This document shows, piece after piece, positions 1-9,148 of a DNA stretch of 64,000 nucleotides. Numbering within the stretch: the stretch's first letter is position 1; each line of letters begins with the position of its first letter. The DNA is taken from contig NZ_JAHQCS010000154.1 of NCBI RefSeq assembly GCF_019042215.1, positions 58,750 to 122,749 on the forward strand. The letters run 5' to 3'. The notes under the pieces are model-generated. The model saw only the letters and a program-made list of their open reading frames with translations. It did not search any database and was not told the DNA's origin. The translations under genes were made by a program, and so were the position numbers. Source of the stretch: Evansella tamaricis (GTDB lineage Bacteria; Bacillota; Bacilli; Bacillales; Salisediminibacteriaceae).

Positions 1-1172
1 TGAGCAAGATATAATAAATTCGTTACTTCATTTGGCGGGACCAAATTCAGATGGGAAATGCCCGATCCGTCCCTAATGGTCATCGTTTCTGTATTTACAC
101 CAAGCTCCTTTAATTCCTTTTCCATGACTGGTAAACCAACTAACCAGCTCCCATCACCTGAAAGTTGCTTCCCCATTTCTTTCACTAATATTTCTCCGTA
201 GCTATTGATACTATATTTCATAAATGGGATGATCATTTCTCGTAATGGAATAGATGATTTGGAAAACATTTTATCTGCACTCTTTGGCGTTTTTCCTTTT
301 CTCACTTCACCAGCAACTATGATTTTATTTTCTTTTAGTAACTTTAACAAACTCTCTGATACGATATCTGTGGGATCCCATACGGGAAGAATATCCGAGA
401 TTTTCTCTCTATCTCTAGAGATCTGGCCGCTAATCCTAATCTTATTTGTTCCATGAAGACGCTCTATCATTATATCTTTTGTCATATTGGCATTATCAAC
501 TGTTTCTGTTTCGTTAGTTACTGAAATCATATCCCCACCTAGAGGAACGGTTACCTTTCCTTTTTCGCCTGTACGATCCCCAGGCTCTATCTCAATGACT
601 ACACACCCAGGATCAAATTCACCTGTTGGCGTTAAAGATAACGCAGATATCGCGGCGCCATAATCATATGTCTCATCACTCCATGGTAAATCTACGGGAT
701 AGCGTACAGAATCATACCAAGTATCATCCACGATAACATCTCCACGGATAAAAGAAATACCACTCCCCTTCACTTCTTTTACAAGCTGATTCAAGTCTTC
801 CATCGTTAAGGTTGGATCTCCTTTCCCTTTTAAATATAAATTCCCATTTAACACCTTCCACAATAGATTCCCGTCTCTCCAAATCTCCGTCTTAAAAGAA
901 TGGTTCTCCCCAAGTGTCGAAAGAGCAACTGCTGCTGTAAATAATTTTAAATTAGAAGCTGGTTGCAACCGGACATCTCCGGAATGCTCAAAGAGAAGCT
1001 CTCCATTAGATGCCGAGCGAACACTGATCCCTATGATCGCACCTTGTAACGACTCCTCTTTCTCTAATAATGGTGTCAGCTTGACCTGAATCGAATCCCC
1101 ATAAGCAAAGGCGACATTAGCGTGGGAAAGGAGGCAAAGAATAATTATGGTAAGATTTATTAAATATTTCAA
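1..1172 (-). CDS. D-alanyl-D-alanine carboxypeptidase/endopeptidase, PBP4 (S13) family, 3' end cut by window edge
   Basis: The frame is open from a TTG start (1172-1170) to the window edge, giving the first 390 residues; the C-terminus is missing. A hydrophobic signal peptide covers about residues 1-23. The active-site serine tetrad SNLK lies at 73-76. An SxN motif (SIN followed by SYGE) is at about 321-323 and the family motif DGSGISHLN follows. The expected KTG box would lie beyond position 1. S13 enzymes act outside the cytoplasmic membrane and trim or cut peptidoglycan peptides. An AAAGGGG ribosome site about 10 bases upstream supports the TTG start. It is divergent from the DUF2339 gene. 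The family call is firm; which paralogue (dacC-like or other) is not. Confidence 0.88.
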   Translation of the reverse strand, partial: MKYLINLTIIILCLLSHANVAFAYGDSIQVKLTPLLEKEESLQGAIIGISVRSASNGELLFEHSGDVRLQPASNLKLFTAAVALSTLGENHSFKTEIWRDGNLLWKVLNGNLYLKGKGDPTLTMEDLNQLVKEVKGSGISFIRGDVIVDDTWYDSVRYPVDLPWSDETYDYGAAISALSLTPTGEFDPGCVVIEIEPGDRTGEKGKVTVPLGGDMISVTNETETVDNANMTKDIMIERLHGTNKIRISGQISRDREKISDILPVWDPTDIVSESLLKLLKENKIIVAGEVRKGKTPKSADKMFSKSSIPLREMIIPFMKYSINSYGEILVKEMGKQLSGDGSWLVGLPVMEKELKELGVNTETMTIRDGSGISHLNLVPPNEVTNLLYLA

Positions 1173-1423
1173 AATACGTATACCCCTTTTTTGCTCAACA
1201 TTTCATAGCACTTTTATCATTCCACCGTTGGGATATTGTATAATTTTTTTCTCAGCTAATTTACACATTGCAACTTAACGAGGCCGCAAACCGTCATTAC
1301 CTAAAAGCAATTATTTTTTTTAGATTCTTGACTAAGCTACAGAAGAAGCTTTTCCACTTGTAAACAAGGTTCTAAAACATCATTAAAACAGTCTTATCAT
1401 TCTAAAAAGAAAGGAGAATGTTT
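1173..1423. other. Divergent intergenic region between the PBP4-like and DUF2339 genes
   Basis: About 250 bases hold the start regions of two divergently transcribed genes. It is AT-rich. I see the ribosome sites of both genes but no clear palindrome, terminator or small gene, and no promoter that I would defend. Confidence 0.5.
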
Positions 1424-3955
1424 ATGGATGAATTTAAATACCACCTTAAGGAACTTAGCAACAAACAGGCGAATATAACAAAGGACTTAGATGCACTACT
1501 TAAAGAATACGATTCTCATGACTTCCTTCGAGAAAACCAAGAGCTCCGTCAAAAATACGAAGAACATAAAAGAGTCATCCATCAGCTGAAAGAAAAACAA
1601 AATATATTAGAATCAGAAAATGGAAAACTCCGTTATGCTCTACAAGAACAAATTATTGATGAAAAGTTAAACATATTAAAAGTATCAAAGGAAAAATTAA
1701 ACACGTATTTTTCCAATGTAAACAATTCTCATCAGAACCAACTTGAACAATGGGAGGAAGATAGTCGAAGAAAGATCTCCCGTTTAAAAGATACCGCAAA
1801 TAAAAAGTTACACGAAGACAAACAGGAATTGAACTATCAACTCACACAAATTAGTGAGAACTTAAATGAAAAAATCCGTGCCCACGAGGAAGAACAGGCA
1901 CTCCGAGAAAGGGAACTCCTCTCTGCAATGTCGGAACAATACACAGAGTTTACAGAGGAAGAAGTTTCCGAAGATGTTATCCAAAAACGAATCAAACAAA
2001 ACCAAATGGAGATGAAAATCGGATTGAACTGGATTAATAAACTTGGAATCCTCCTCATCATCCTTGGCGTAGGTGCTGCGTTTCGTTATTCCTATGCCAA
2101 TTGGTTTAATGATTATTTTAAAGGAGCTGCCTTCTTTCTTCTCGGGGTTCTCATGCTTCTTGCAGGAGAATACTTCTACCGTAAACTAAAACGGACATTT
2201 GCATTTGGTCTACTTGGTGGTGGAATCGCCGTACTTTATGGTTCCATATTTTTCAGCTATTTCCTACTTGAAATCATTGGTTTGTATTCAGCCTTGATTA
2301 TGTCAGTTTTGGTGACGATAACCGCTGTCGTTTTGTCGATCCGATATCACAGCAAGACCATTTGTTCCTTTGGTCTAGTGGGAGGATATCTTCCCCTATA
2401 TTCCTATATACTTGCGTTTGGCCTAGAAGGAACAGCAGTCTATATTGCCATGGGTTACTTAATTCTCTTGAACCTTTCTATTTTACTCATTGCATCAGAA
2501 AAACATTGGACAGTTGTCCATTACATCAGTTTCCTGTTTAACATTCCATCTATGCTGGTACTCATTCTACTTTCTTCTAGCGATTTAATCAGTATGGTGT
2601 ATTCCTTTTTAACCTTTTTACTCTATCTAGGTATCACGTTAGCATATTCTTTTAAGCATAAAGTGTCTCTGAAGAACCTGGATGTGGTACTCCTTGCGTT
2701 TAATACGTTTATCAGTTGTACAGTCATGTACTTCCTGTTCAATCAGTTATTATGGGATGATTACAGGGGACTTCTCGCACTCCTTTTCAGTGTGCTTTAC
2801 TTTGGATTAGGTCAATTAACTACAAGACTTCTGCCAAAAGAAAAACAAACGATCCTACTATTTTACGGAACGGCATTAACATTTACGGTATTAATGATAC
2901 CTTTCCAATTCGCTATTGAATGGATTGCACTTGGATGGTTAATCGAAGCTGTTGTAATCATACTATTAGCTAACAGGGCAAAACTTCGGACTTTAGAAAA
3001 AGCAGGATGGTTGATTTTCTTTCTCTGTCTTGGAACCTTTTACATGGAGGTTTATGGATTTTGGGGAGGAGAATGGCCATTATCGCAACATTTCAACAGT
3101 AAATACTTTGCAATCATGTTCGGAATGATGCTCTTAACAATGTATTATGTAAAGAACAGATTAAACGTACAAGAAGTTGTTTTTCTAGGATATCCAAATT
3201 TCATTAGGCATTTTAAGTACTTTTCCCTTGTTAATCTTTGGTTTTACCTGGTGTATAAAGCTCGTTTCTTCTATTATGAATGGGTTCCATCTACCTTTAG
3301 TCAATTCTCTTTCTATGAATTAATGATGCTGGCATTTTTAACGATTTCTCTCGCTTATGGATTAACAAAGGTAAGTGTTCTCTATGACCGGATTGTTAAA
3401 TACTATTGCTTATTCTTATATGGCTTTGGTACCTTATTAGGGATAGTTGTTACAGTAAGTATTTCTACCTTAAACCCCATTTATGGTCAAAATACCATCG
3501 TGGAGTATCTCGCTTTAGCGCTATTAATGGCATTCAACATCCTTGTGTTTTTCAGCGGAAGGGATCTGTTGCTCGCCTTTATACGCCAGCAATTTAAAAA
3601 TATGGAGTTTTATCCTCTCCTACTGGCAATTTATTTACTTGGTATTATGGCAGCATTTCTCCATGTCCAATTCCATCTAGGGGATGTAAGTCTCGTCTTT
3701 ACATCTGCTTACTTACTGCTAGCTATTAGTTACATTTTCTATGGATTTCGGAAACGGTTTGTTTATATTCGCCGGCTAGGGCTTGGTCTCACCATTCTAT
3801 GTACTGGAAAGTTAATATTATATGACTTGTCCTTCTTAACAGAAGGAAGTAAGATTATCGCTTACTTTAGTTTTGGAGTTGCTTTGTTGGGAATTTCTTA
3901 TATGTACCAGAAGGTCTCTAGTAACCAAGGGGAAGGTACTCAAGTAAGGATGTAG
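1424..3955 (+). CDS. DUF2339 multi-spanning membrane protein with N-terminal coiled coil
   Basis: The protein has 843 residues. The first ~190 are charged, Glu/Lys/Gln-rich and heptad-like, so a cytoplasmic coiled coil is likely. From about residue 200 to the end there are some 20 or more hydrophobic segments, starting with WINKLGILLIILGVGAAFRY, the typical entry of DUF2339 proteins. The function of this family is not known. An ATG exists at 1418, but AAAGGAG (1410-1416) is one base from it and seven bases from the in-frame ATG at 1424, so I place the start at 1424. The gene stands alone and is followed by a terminator at 3966. Confidence 0.85.
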   Translation: MDEFKYHLKELSNKQANITKDLDALLKEYDSHDFLRENQELRQKYEEHKRVIHQLKEKQNILESENGKLRYALQEQIIDEKLNILKVSKEKLNTYFSNVNNSHQNQLEQWEEDSRRKISRLKDTANKKLHEDKQELNYQLTQISENLNEKIRAHEEEQALRERELLSAMSEQYTEFTEEEVSEDVIQKRIKQNQMEMKIGLNWINKLGILLIILGVGAAFRYSYANWFNDYFKGAAFFLLGVLMLLAGEYFYRKLKRTFAFGLLGGGIAVLYGSIFFSYFLLEIIGLYSALIMSVLVTITAVVLSIRYHSKTICSFGLVGGYLPLYSYILAFGLEGTAVYIAMGYLILLNLSILLIASEKHWTVVHYISFLFNIPSMLVLILLSSSDLISMVYSFLTFLLYLGITLAYSFKHKVSLKNLDVVLLAFNTFISCTVMYFLFNQLLWDDYRGLLALLFSVLYFGLGQLTTRLLPKEKQTILLFYGTALTFTVLMIPFQFAIEWIALGWLIEAVVIILLANRAKLRTLEKAGWLIFFLCLGTFYMEVYGFWGGEWPLSQHFNSKYFAIMFGMMLLTMYYVKNRLNVQEVVFLGYPNFIRHFKYFSLVNLWFYLVYKARFFYYEWVPSTFSQFSFYELMMLAFLTISLAYGLTKVSVLYDRIVKYYCLFLYGFGTLLGIVVTVSISTLNPIYGQNTIVEYLALALLMAFNILVFFSGRDLLLAFIRQQFKNMEFYPLLLAIYLLGIMAAFLHVQFHLGDVSLVFTSAYLLLAISYIFYGFRKRFVYIRRLGLGLTILCTGKLILYDLSFLTEGSKIIAYFSFGVALLGISYMYQKVSSNQGEGTQVRM

Positions 3956-3965
3956 TTTTGACTTT

Positions 3966-4012
3966 TGACTATGAAGAGGGATATTATCACCTTTTCATAG
4001 TCATTTTTCTTT
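3966..4012 (+). terminator. Rho-independent terminator after the DUF2339 gene
   Basis: Arms TGACTATGAAGAGG (3966-3979) and CCTTTTCATAGTCA (3990-4003) pair over 14 positions with one G-T, followed by a T-rich run. The terminator separates the DUF2339 gene from the hydrolase, so the hydrolase frame upstream of 4096 is not translated as one long protein. Confidence 0.85.
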
Positions 4013-4095
4013 GTATGCACAAAATTATCTCCCCTAAAAATGGAACTTATCTCACCAAAAAAACGTTTAACAAAGAAATATATATATTGGGGTGT

Positions 4096-4977
4096 ATGAT
4101 GAAAATCCATTCGATTTATAAAAACAAAGAAGGAAAGAAAAAAATACTAGATTCTTATGAACAATATCTAGAAACATTTTCTGTAGATTTTGAAAGAATG
4201 TACATTTCCACACGCTTTGGAAAAACTCATGTGTTAGTTACTGGACCTAGTAATGGAAAACCAATTTTCATTTTCCAAGGGGGGAACTGCATCAATCCCA
4301 TAACCTTATCCTGGTTTTCAGAATTGTTCCAGAATTACCGTATCTATGCTCCCGATACGCCTGGACACCCTGGTTTCAGTGATGAATTTAGGATGTCTGG
4401 TAAAGATGAAAGCTTCGCTTTATGGATTGCTGATTTAATGGAATACTTTCAAATTGAAAAAAGTTCTTTTATTGGTCCTTCCTATGGTGCTGGCATTATC
4501 TTAAGGTTAGCCACTTTTCTCCCTAAGAAAATGGCATGCTCTGTCTTAGTTTCACCGGCTGGTATCAAAATGGGTTCGAAACTAGATATGATTCGGAAAA
4601 TCCTTGTTCCGTTATCACTCTTCCATATAACATCAAATGAAAAACACTTAAAAAAAATCTCTGATGTGATGTCGTTAAACAGTATGAAAAACATTGATCA
4701 CCAAATCATCTCTGAAATCTTCAAAAGTACAAAATTGGAACAGGATATGCCAAAATTAACAGATCCTAATGAATTACTAAACTATACTGCACCAACACTC
4801 CTGATCGCGGGAGATAACGATATTTTTTTCCCAGAGAAAAACGTAGTAAGTCGGGCAAAAGAACTCATTCCAAATTCCTTAACATGGAAAACATATGAAA
4901 TGGGTCACTTCCCTTCTACTGATCATCTGAAACAAATTAATCAAGACATAATCGATTTTCTACAAGCACATTATTAA
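4096..4977 (+). CDS. Alpha/beta-fold hydrolase
   Basis: A 293-residue cytoplasmic protein with the alpha/beta hydrolase layout: oxyanion region FQGGNCINP, nucleophile elbow GPSYGAG (Gly-x-Ser-x-Gly), late acid in AGDNDIFF and catalytic His in MGHFPSTDH. The substrate cannot be told; carboxylesterases, lipases and haloperoxidase-like enzymes share this pattern. The frame is open from 3958, but that part overlaps the upstream terminator. GGGG at 4089-4092 sits just ahead of the paired ATGs at 4096 and 4099, so translation starts at one of these. The gene is monocistronic, with a terminator-like stem behind it. Confidence 0.85.
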   Translation: MMKIHSIYKNKEGKKKILDSYEQYLETFSVDFERMYISTRFGKTHVLVTGPSNGKPIFIFQGGNCINPITLSWFSELFQNYRIYAPDTPGHPGFSDEFRMSGKDESFALWIADLMEYFQIEKSSFIGPSYGAGIILRLATFLPKKMACSVLVSPAGIKMGSKLDMIRKILVPLSLFHITSNEKHLKKISDVMSLNSMKNIDHQIISEIFKSTKLEQDMPKLTDPNELLNYTAPTLLIAGDNDIFFPEKNVVSRAKELIPNSLTWKTYEMGHFPSTDHLKQINQDIIDFLQAHY

Positions 4978-4983
4978 CTAGCT

Positions 4984-5020
4984 CTCTATGTGTGACACAC
5001 GTTTCTATAATAGAGTTTTT
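4984..5020 (+). terminator. Probable terminator after the alpha/beta hydrolase
   Basis: CTCTAT (4984-4989) pairs with ATAGAG (5010-5015), with an inner GTGTG/CACAC stem, and is followed by five T. It lies a few bases after the hydrolase stop codon. Confidence 0.55.
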
Positions 5021-5033
5021 AGAAAGACTTTTT

Positions 5034-5160
5034 AAGAAAAGCGCAAGCGCCTATGATCACGAGCGTAGGGCAGTGGAGGAATGACAACAGAAGTCCGATC
5101 TTTGACTTCGGTTGTCATTTCCGAAGTGCCCCGTAGTGAGTAGACGCTGGAGCTAGACAA
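5034..5160. repeat. Modular interspersed repeat, copy 1 (hairpin cassette alpha)
   Basis: It starts with AAGAAAAGCGCAAGCGCCTA and ends with a GCTGGAGCTAGACAAT-type tail. Inside is a cassette that folds: GACAAC..GAAGTC pairs with GACTTC..GTTGTC. The outer parts of the element are partly inverted. Related copies lie at 5164, 33323, 38311, 46097, 56868, 60588 and 63313. No coding function is seen. Confidence 0.85.
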
Positions 5161-5163
5161 TAC

Positions 5164-5310
5164 GAAAAGCGTACTCGCCTAAGATCACGAGCGTAGGGCA
5201 GTGGAGGAATGACAACCTGAAGTCCGCTCTTTGACTTCAGTTGTCACTTCTGAAGTGCCCCGTAGCGAGTAGGCGATGGAGCTAGACAATGCCCGAAGGT
5301 GCAAAAACTT
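5164..5310. repeat. Modular interspersed repeat, copy 2 (hairpin cassette alpha)
   Basis: A second, slightly diverged copy follows copy 1 head to tail after three bases. It keeps the alpha hairpin (GACAAC..GAAGTC with GACTTC..GTTGTC) and carries the longer tail GCCCGAAGGTGCAAAAACTT found at other copies. Confidence 0.85.
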
Positions 5311-5322
5311 ATACTTACCTTT

Positions 5323-5372
5323 AAAAAAGGGTATCCTCAAAAGCTCATCACCACTGCTTTTGAAGATACCCC
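5323..5372 (-). terminator. Terminator of the downstream beta-glucosidase gene
   Basis: GGGTATCCTCAAAAGC (5329-5344) pairs with GCTTTTGAAGATACCC (5356-5371). Read on the minus strand, the stem ends in a T run, eight bases after the GH1 stop codon. This is a strong stem. Confidence 0.88.
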
Positions 5373-5379
5373 TTAAATG

Positions 5380-6723
5380 TTAAAACCCGTCATTTTCAAT
5401 AACCTGTTTATACCAAAGAGCGCTTTTCTTCGGTGTTCTCTTCAGTGTATCGTAATCTACCCTGACTATCCCAAATCGTTTTGAATAACCGTATCTCCAT
5501 TCAAAATTATCCATTAGTGACCACAAATAATAGCCCTTTAAATTAACCCCTTGATCGATCGCCTCTTTACATGCTTTGAGATGTAATTCAACGAATTCCC
5601 TACGATCCTCGTCCTGTACTGTTCCGTCATCTTCCACTTGATCATCATAAGCCGCACCATTCTCTGTAATATAAAGTGGTATATCACCGTAGTCTTTTTT
5701 GATTCGAACGAGAGTATCTACTAACCCTTTCGGCTCCACTTCCCACTCCATAAACGTTTGAGGTTTACCTGTTTTTACAGATTCTACACCAAGGAATCCT
5801 AATTCCCCATCCGTCCCTTTTTTGTTCGTTGCAATGGAGTAATAATTTACACCGAGAAAATCCATTGGAGAGGAAATAATCTGAAGATCTCCATCATTAA
5901 TATAATCGAACGTTTCAAACTTTGAGTAAAGTTCTACCATATCTTTCGGATAGAATCCCTTCATAACCGGATCCATGAACCACCTGTTTTGGAATCCATC
6001 CTTCGTTTGAGCAGCAATACGGCACTCTTCCGTTTCTTCAAGGGGATACGTAGGTTCTATGTTTAATGTAATCCCTATTTCCCCATCTTTAGGACCTATC
6101 TCCCTAAATGCTTGTACAGTCTTTCCATGGGATAACAACAGATGGTGTGACGCTTTTAGATGCGATCTAAAATCAAGATATCCTGGAGCACTGTTCCCTA
6201 GCGAATAGCCTTTGTAGGAAACAACCCAAGGTTCATTGTGAGTTCCCCACTTTTTAACCACATCCCCAAGTTCTTTAAATAAATAAGAGGCATACTCTGT
6301 ATAATAATCAGTCATATCTCGATTCGTCCAACCACCTTTATCCTGCAGCACCTGTGGTAAATCCCAATGATATAGAGTTAACAACGGGTCAATGTCATTT
6401 TCAAGTAAAGAGTGGACAACTCGTTTATAAAAATCCAGTCCTTTTTCATTCGCTCTTCCTGTTCCATCGGGAAAAATACGGGACCATGCAACAGAAAAGC
6501 GATATGCTTGAATGTTTAAAGAGGCCATTAATTTAATATCATCTTCATATAAGAAGTAGTGATTACAAGCAACATCACCATTTTCTTTGTTCCTTACCTT
6601 TCCAGGAATACGACAAAACCGGTCCCAAATCGTTTCTCCACGTCCATCCTCTTTGACACCACCTTCAACTTGGTACGAAGAAGTTGCAGTGCCCCACAAA
6701 AAGTCTTTCGGAAATTGAGTCAT
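5380..6723 (-). CDS. Glycoside hydrolase family 1 beta-glucosidase
   Basis: 447 residues, the full length of a bacterial GH1 TIM barrel with no signal peptide, so cytoplasmic. The N-terminal signature FLWGTATSSYQVEG is present, the acid/base Glu is in THNEPW, and the nucleophile Glu is in YITENG. YLWSLMDNFEW closes the active site. GH1 enzymes of this type hydrolyse beta-glucosides such as cellobiose after uptake; 6-phospho-beta-glucosidase activity cannot be excluded by eye, but the neighbouring ABC importer (not PTS) favours unphosphorylated substrate. It is the last gene of the beta-glucoside locus and is separated from the next GH1 gene by a terminator. AAAGGGGC precedes the ATG. Confidence 0.93.
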   Translation of the reverse strand: MTQFPKDFLWGTATSSYQVEGGVKEDGRGETIWDRFCRIPGKVRNKENGDVACNHYFLYEDDIKLMASLNIQAYRFSVAWSRIFPDGTGRANEKGLDFYKRVVHSLLENDIDPLLTLYHWDLPQVLQDKGGWTNRDMTDYYTEYASYLFKELGDVVKKWGTHNEPWVVSYKGYSLGNSAPGYLDFRSHLKASHHLLLSHGKTVQAFREIGPKDGEIGITLNIEPTYPLEETEECRIAAQTKDGFQNRWFMDPVMKGFYPKDMVELYSKFETFDYINDGDLQIISSPMDFLGVNYYSIATNKKGTDGELGFLGVESVKTGKPQTFMEWEVEPKGLVDTLVRIKKDYGDIPLYITENGAAYDDQVEDDGTVQDEDRREFVELHLKACKEAIDQGVNLKGYYLWSLMDNFEWRYGYSKRFGIVRVDYDTLKRTPKKSALWYKQVIENDGF

Positions 6724-6811
6724 TTCTTCAGCCCCTTTACCGCTATTTTATAAGCTACTTTCTAAAAAGATTGTTGTTTTATATAATCAAGTCAGCAAAA
6801 ATATCTAAATG

Positions 6812-6862
6812 ATAAAAGGTTCCTATCACCTAAGTACTATGAACAAAGGGAAACAGGAACCT
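6812..6862 (-). terminator. Terminator between the two GH1 genes
   Basis: On the minus strand AGGTTCCT pairs with AGGAACCT (plus positions 6855-6862 and 6817-6824) and is followed by TTTTATC. It implies that the downstream GH1 gene (5380-6723) has its own promoter. Confidence 0.7.
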
Positions 6863-6871
6863 GATATGTTA

Positions 6872-8215
6872 CTAAGCTTCAAACCACTTTGCATTTAGAA
6901 AGTTTTTATACCAATAGAAGCTGTCTTTCTTTGTTCGTTCTAGCGTATTAAAATCCACAAACACGATTCCGAAACGCATACTATAACCCTCTGCCCATTC
7001 AAAATTATCCATTAGGGACCAAGTTAAGTACCCCTTGATATTAACTCCAGAATCCATTGCCCGGTTTAACGCTGTTAAGTGTTGTTTAAGATACTCTATT
7101 CTTCCTTCATCTTTAACACGACCGTCAACTGGTTCTTCATTATAACATGATCCATTTTCAGTAATATAGATGGGAACCTTTCCGTAACGTTCTGTGATAT
7201 ATGATAGAACACTGTAGAAACCATCTGGATAAATTGGCCAGCCAATATCCGTAAGGTCATACCTTAAATCAACATATTCAGAATCAAACAACCCATTGTC
7301 TTCTTTATATCGGCACACGCGACCTGTATAATAATTGATTCCCATAAAATCAATTGGTTGTTTAATTTCTTCTAAATCCCCTTCTTGGATTGGCAATGTT
7401 ACTCCTTTTTTCTCAAACCAATCTACCATGAACTGAGGATATTCACCTTTAAACACCGGGTCCATAAACCATTCCAAATACCAGGCTACTTCTCTTCGAC
7501 TTGCATCGATATCTTCCTGTCTATTACTGAAGGGTTCCAGCCATGTTGTGTTTGGAGCATATCCAATTTCCCCATCCAATCCCATTTCACGATATTTTTT
7601 TACCGCTTTACCATGAGCCAATAGTAAATGGTGGGAGATATTTGTTGCTAATTGAAGATCTGTATTCCCAGGCGCATGGGCACCTTCATAATTTGATAAA
7701 AAGGATGTGCACCATGGCTCATTTAAGGTAATCCAGGACTTGATTTTTCCAGAAAACTCTCGAAACATTGTTTCTGCATAGGTCACAAATGCATCGATTG
7801 TTTCCCGATTGTTCCATCCACCTTCATCCTGTAATGCTTGTGGGAGATCCCAATGATAAAGTGTACACATGGGTTCAATTCCATTTTCAAGTAGTTTATC
7901 CACAAACTTATGATAAAATTCTAACCCTTTTGGATTGATTTCACCTCTACCTTTCGGATAGATCCGTGGCCATGACACTGAAAATCGGTAAACATCAATT
8001 CCTAGTTCTTTCATTAACTCTATATCTTCTTCATATCGGTGATAACTGTCACATGCTACATCACCAGTATCACCATTTATGACTTTACCTGGAGTGTGGG
8101 AAAAAGTATCCCATATAGAAAGTCCTCGCCCATCTTCATAGGCAGCTCCTTCTATTTGGTAAGACGCTGTAGCAGTTCCCCATTTTAAATCTTTCGGGAA
8201 TTGAATAATGGCCAT
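6872..8215 (-). CDS. Glycoside hydrolase family 1 beta-glucosidase (second copy)
   Basis: 447 residues. GH1 signatures are clear: LKWGTATASYQIEGAA at the N-terminus, acid/base Glu in TLNEPW, nucleophile Glu in YITENGS, and YLTWSLMDNFEWAEGY. No signal peptide. The frame is open a few codons further upstream, but TTGGAGGT lies seven bases before the ATG at 8215, which fixes the start at MAIIQF. It is clearly diverged from the GH1 gene next to it, so the two probably differ in substrate preference (chain length or aglycone). A LacI-type operator at 8325-8340 lies upstream, linking it to the sugar regulator encoded at 9149. Confidence 0.93.
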   Translation of the reverse strand: MAIIQFPKDLKWGTATASYQIEGAAYEDGRGLSIWDTFSHTPGKVINGDTGDVACDSYHRYEEDIELMKELGIDVYRFSVSWPRIYPKGRGEINPKGLEFYHKFVDKLLENGIEPMCTLYHWDLPQALQDEGGWNNRETIDAFVTYAETMFREFSGKIKSWITLNEPWCTSFLSNYEGAHAPGNTDLQLATNISHHLLLAHGKAVKKYREMGLDGEIGYAPNTTWLEPFSNRQEDIDASRREVAWYLEWFMDPVFKGEYPQFMVDWFEKKGVTLPIQEGDLEEIKQPIDFMGINYYTGRVCRYKEDNGLFDSEYVDLRYDLTDIGWPIYPDGFYSVLSYITERYGKVPIYITENGSCYNEEPVDGRVKDEGRIEYLKQHLTALNRAMDSGVNIKGYLTWSLMDNFEWAEGYSMRFGIVFVDFNTLERTKKDSFYWYKNFLNAKWFEA

Positions 8216-8324
8216 ATTTCTTACCTCCAATATTATTAAACACTAATTTCTCCAGTACTTATATCCAACTAATAATGTTATCACTTCTATTTTCTGATTT
8301 TCTTTAGTCCCTCTTAACCAGATG

Positions 8325-8340
8325 TGGAAATCGGTTTCCA
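8325..8340. promoter_or_regulatory. LacI-family operator upstream of GH1
   Basis: TGGAAATCGGTTTCCA is a near-perfect palindrome (one central T/G mismatch) of the kind bound by LacI/GalR proteins. Its half-site GAAA(C/T)CG matches the sites upstream of the ABC transporter at 13516, 13564 and 13684. It lies about 110 bases before the GH1 start. Confidence 0.7.
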
Positions 8341-8446
8341 ATTTTGGCATAACTATCCCTTGGACAAAAGGAAATCCTATCTTCTTTATTACATCAGAAG
8401 ATTGTTAAAACCAGTGAAGAATAGTATTTTCTGTGACTATCTATCC

Positions 8447-9079
8447 TTACTCCGGTTGAATATTCTGTACAGAATAATTACCTAGCTGAACCTTATGTTT
8501 CTCAAAAATCCGATTACATAGGGAAAAGATAACAAATGACAGAATACTACCAAATACTAACACCATAAAAGGCAAATAGTAACTTAAAATGCCCATTGTC
8601 AGTAATATCAAAAGACAAAGAAACGTTGTCCCAATGGATCCTATTGATAAAAACAGACTATTTTTTAAAAGACCTCTTATTGATAGGTGATAATTAACCA
8701 TTAATGGGAACAGATAAACGGACATCATTAAATAAATGATTGAAGCAAAAATAGTTAATCCAAAGATAATTGTCTGTCCCGGAAATTCAAATAAGAGCAC
8801 AATGTAAAAGTCTGTGATTAATATCATCCCTAACCCTATCCACAAAAATTGGAGACCAATACCTTGTTTTAAATTTTCCTTGAATAATTGAAAGAAAGGC
8901 TTAAAAACCCCATAGTCAATTTCCTTCGTTAACCACTTTCTTGTAACACCAACCATAGCTGCTGTCGATGAAAAGATTGTGATGACCGGGATACAAAAGA
9001 TGATCCATAGAATGTTCAAAACTAAAAAGTTAGTAAATATTTCAAGGACGCGAAAAAAAACATTCGTTGATTTCCCCAT
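8447..9079 (-). CDS. YesL-like DUF624 membrane protein
   Basis: 210 residues with about five to six hydrophobic segments. The start (NVFFRVLEIFTNFLVLNILWIIFCIPVITIF split over the first helix, then the conserved PVITIFSSTAAM stretch) is typical of the YesL/DUF624 family. These small proteins are found with carbohydrate ABC importers in Bacillaceae, and their exact role is unknown. A GGGAGG site precedes the ATG. It follows the LacI gene and precedes the GH1 gene, so it belongs to the same sugar locus. Confidence 0.82.
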   Translation of the reverse strand: MGKSTNVFFRVLEIFTNFLVLNILWIIFCIPVITIFSSTAAMVGVTRKWLTKEIDYGVFKPFFQLFKENLKQGIGLQFLWIGLGMILITDFYIVLLFEFPGQTIIFGLTIFASIIYLMMSVYLFPLMVNYHLSIRGLLKNSLFLSIGSIGTTFLCLLILLTMGILSYYLPFMVLVFGSILSFVIFSLCNRIFEKHKVQLGNYSVQNIQPE

Positions 9080-9148
9080 GCGAATTCCTCCCTATCAAAC
9101 TATCTTTAATCGACAGATACCAATGGCAGTATTTAGTACCATTATAAT

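Noticed and set aside
205..456. Plus-strand open frame of 83 codons
   Set aside because: It is the opposite strand of the PBP4-like gene, whose active-site motifs are clear.
3406..3597. 63-codon open frame inside the DUF2339 gene
   Set aside because: Different frame of a clear long gene; no independent signals.
3958..4095. N-terminal extension of the alpha/beta hydrolase from 3958
   Set aside because: It would translate through a strong terminator; a ribosome site supports 4096/4099.
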